Shown here: piece after piece, positions 8,571 to 8,741 of the stretch
Position numbering within the stretch: the first letter of the stretch is position 1
How the letters are laid out: every line of letters begins with the position of its first letter
Source: JBDSLU01 sp039916225
Lineage (GTDB): Bacteria; Acidobacteriota; Vicinamibacteria; Vicinamibacterales; Vicinamibacteraceae
Assembly (NCBI GenBank): GCA_039916225.1
Contig: JBDSLU010000043.1
Coordinates: forward strand, 1 to 8,741
DNA length: 8,741 nucleotides
Reading direction: 5' to 3'
Notes under the pieces: model-generated
What the model was told of the DNA's origin: nothing
What the model saw: only the letters and a program-made list of their open reading frames with translations
Database searches by the model: none
Program-made: the position numbers and the translations under genes

Positions 8571-8741
8571 CTAGGTTTTCTTCAACTCCGCGATCATCGC
8601 CGGCACGATCTCGAAGAGGTCGCCGACGACGCCGTAGTCGGCGATCTCGAAGATCGGCGCGTCCGCATCCTTGTTGATCGCGACGATGGTGCGCGCGCCC
8701 TTCATGCCGACGACGTGCTGGATGGCGCCGGAGATGCCGAG
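8571..8741 (-). CDS. etfA: Electron transfer flavoprotein alpha subunit (C-terminal 56 residues; 5' part outside window)
   Basis: Only the last 57 codons including TAG are present. The peptide shows the FAD-binding signature of EtfA: LGISGAIQHVVGMKGA, then TIVAINKDADAPIFEIADYG, then VVGDLFEIVPAMIAELKKT. This part holds the FAD carrying electrons between acyl-CoA dehydrogenases and the quinone-side acceptor. EtfA works as a heterodimer with EtfB, whose gene would be expected just outside the window, upstream on this strand. The stop is 23 bp from the ATG of the membrane oxidoreductase, so the two are probably co-transcribed and their products are direct redox partners. A fixABCX-type FixB is a less likely reading given the HdrD/E-like neighbour. 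Confidence 0.95.
   Translation of the reverse strand, partial: LGISGAIQHVVGMKGARTIVAINKDADAPIFEIADYGVVGDLFEIVPAMIAELKKT

Noticed and set aside
6439..8574. Long plus-strand open frame opposite the iron-sulfur oxidoreductase, about 711 codons.
   Set aside because: Its composition mirrors the antisense codons of the real gene, and it crosses two minus-strand genes. No motif or ribosome site supports it.

Overview
The window is a very GC-rich stretch of bacterial chromosome, packed with genes and almost without intergenic space. It carries seven protein genes. Two are cut by the window edges: the 3' end of leuS at the left and the 5' part of etfA at the right. I see no tRNA, rRNA, CRISPR array, insertion sequence or prophage gene. 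The PQQ-type propeller proteins, the HdrD/E-like ETF:menaquinone oxidoreductase and the codon bias fit Acidobacteriota (for example the Vicinamibacteria) best. That placement is inference from gene content; other high-GC phyla such as Gemmatimonadota are not excluded.

Left block, minus strand (1-3409): a histone-deacetylase-fold amidohydrolase gene is followed by leuS, which encodes cytosolic leucyl-tRNA synthetase. leuS starts at TTG 2298, about 60 bp after the deacetylase stop. A perfect TATAAT hexamer overlaps that stop, and a perfect 7-bp hairpin lies between it and leuS. leuS may therefore have its own promoter as well as read-through transcription.

Middle block, plus strand (3458-5906): this pair diverges from the deacetylase gene across about 50 bp. 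The first gene encodes a five-helix membrane protein with a Pro/Ala/Thr-rich linker and a PQQ-type beta-propeller predicted to lie outside the membrane. Four bases after its stop begins a YhbY-type RNA-binding protein with an unusually long, very basic C-terminal tail. A 15-bp tandem repeat runs through that gene's stop codon.

Right block, minus strand (5918-8741): this is a tight operon in the order etfA, membrane-bound iron-sulfur ETF:menaquinone oxidoreductase, then a DUF374-type lysophospholipid acyltransferase. The last two overlap by ATGA. The first two make a coherent route in which electrons from acyl-CoA dehydrogenases pass via EtfAB to the oxidoreductase and on to the quinone pool. 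The acyltransferase is a lipid-synthesis gene that may simply share the transcript.

Most of the window is ordinary housekeeping and energy metabolism, and I see no clear new multi-gene system. The items most worth a second look are the YhbY tail and its stop-spanning repeat, the leuS start region, and the translational coupling of an acyltransferase to the ETF oxidoreductase.
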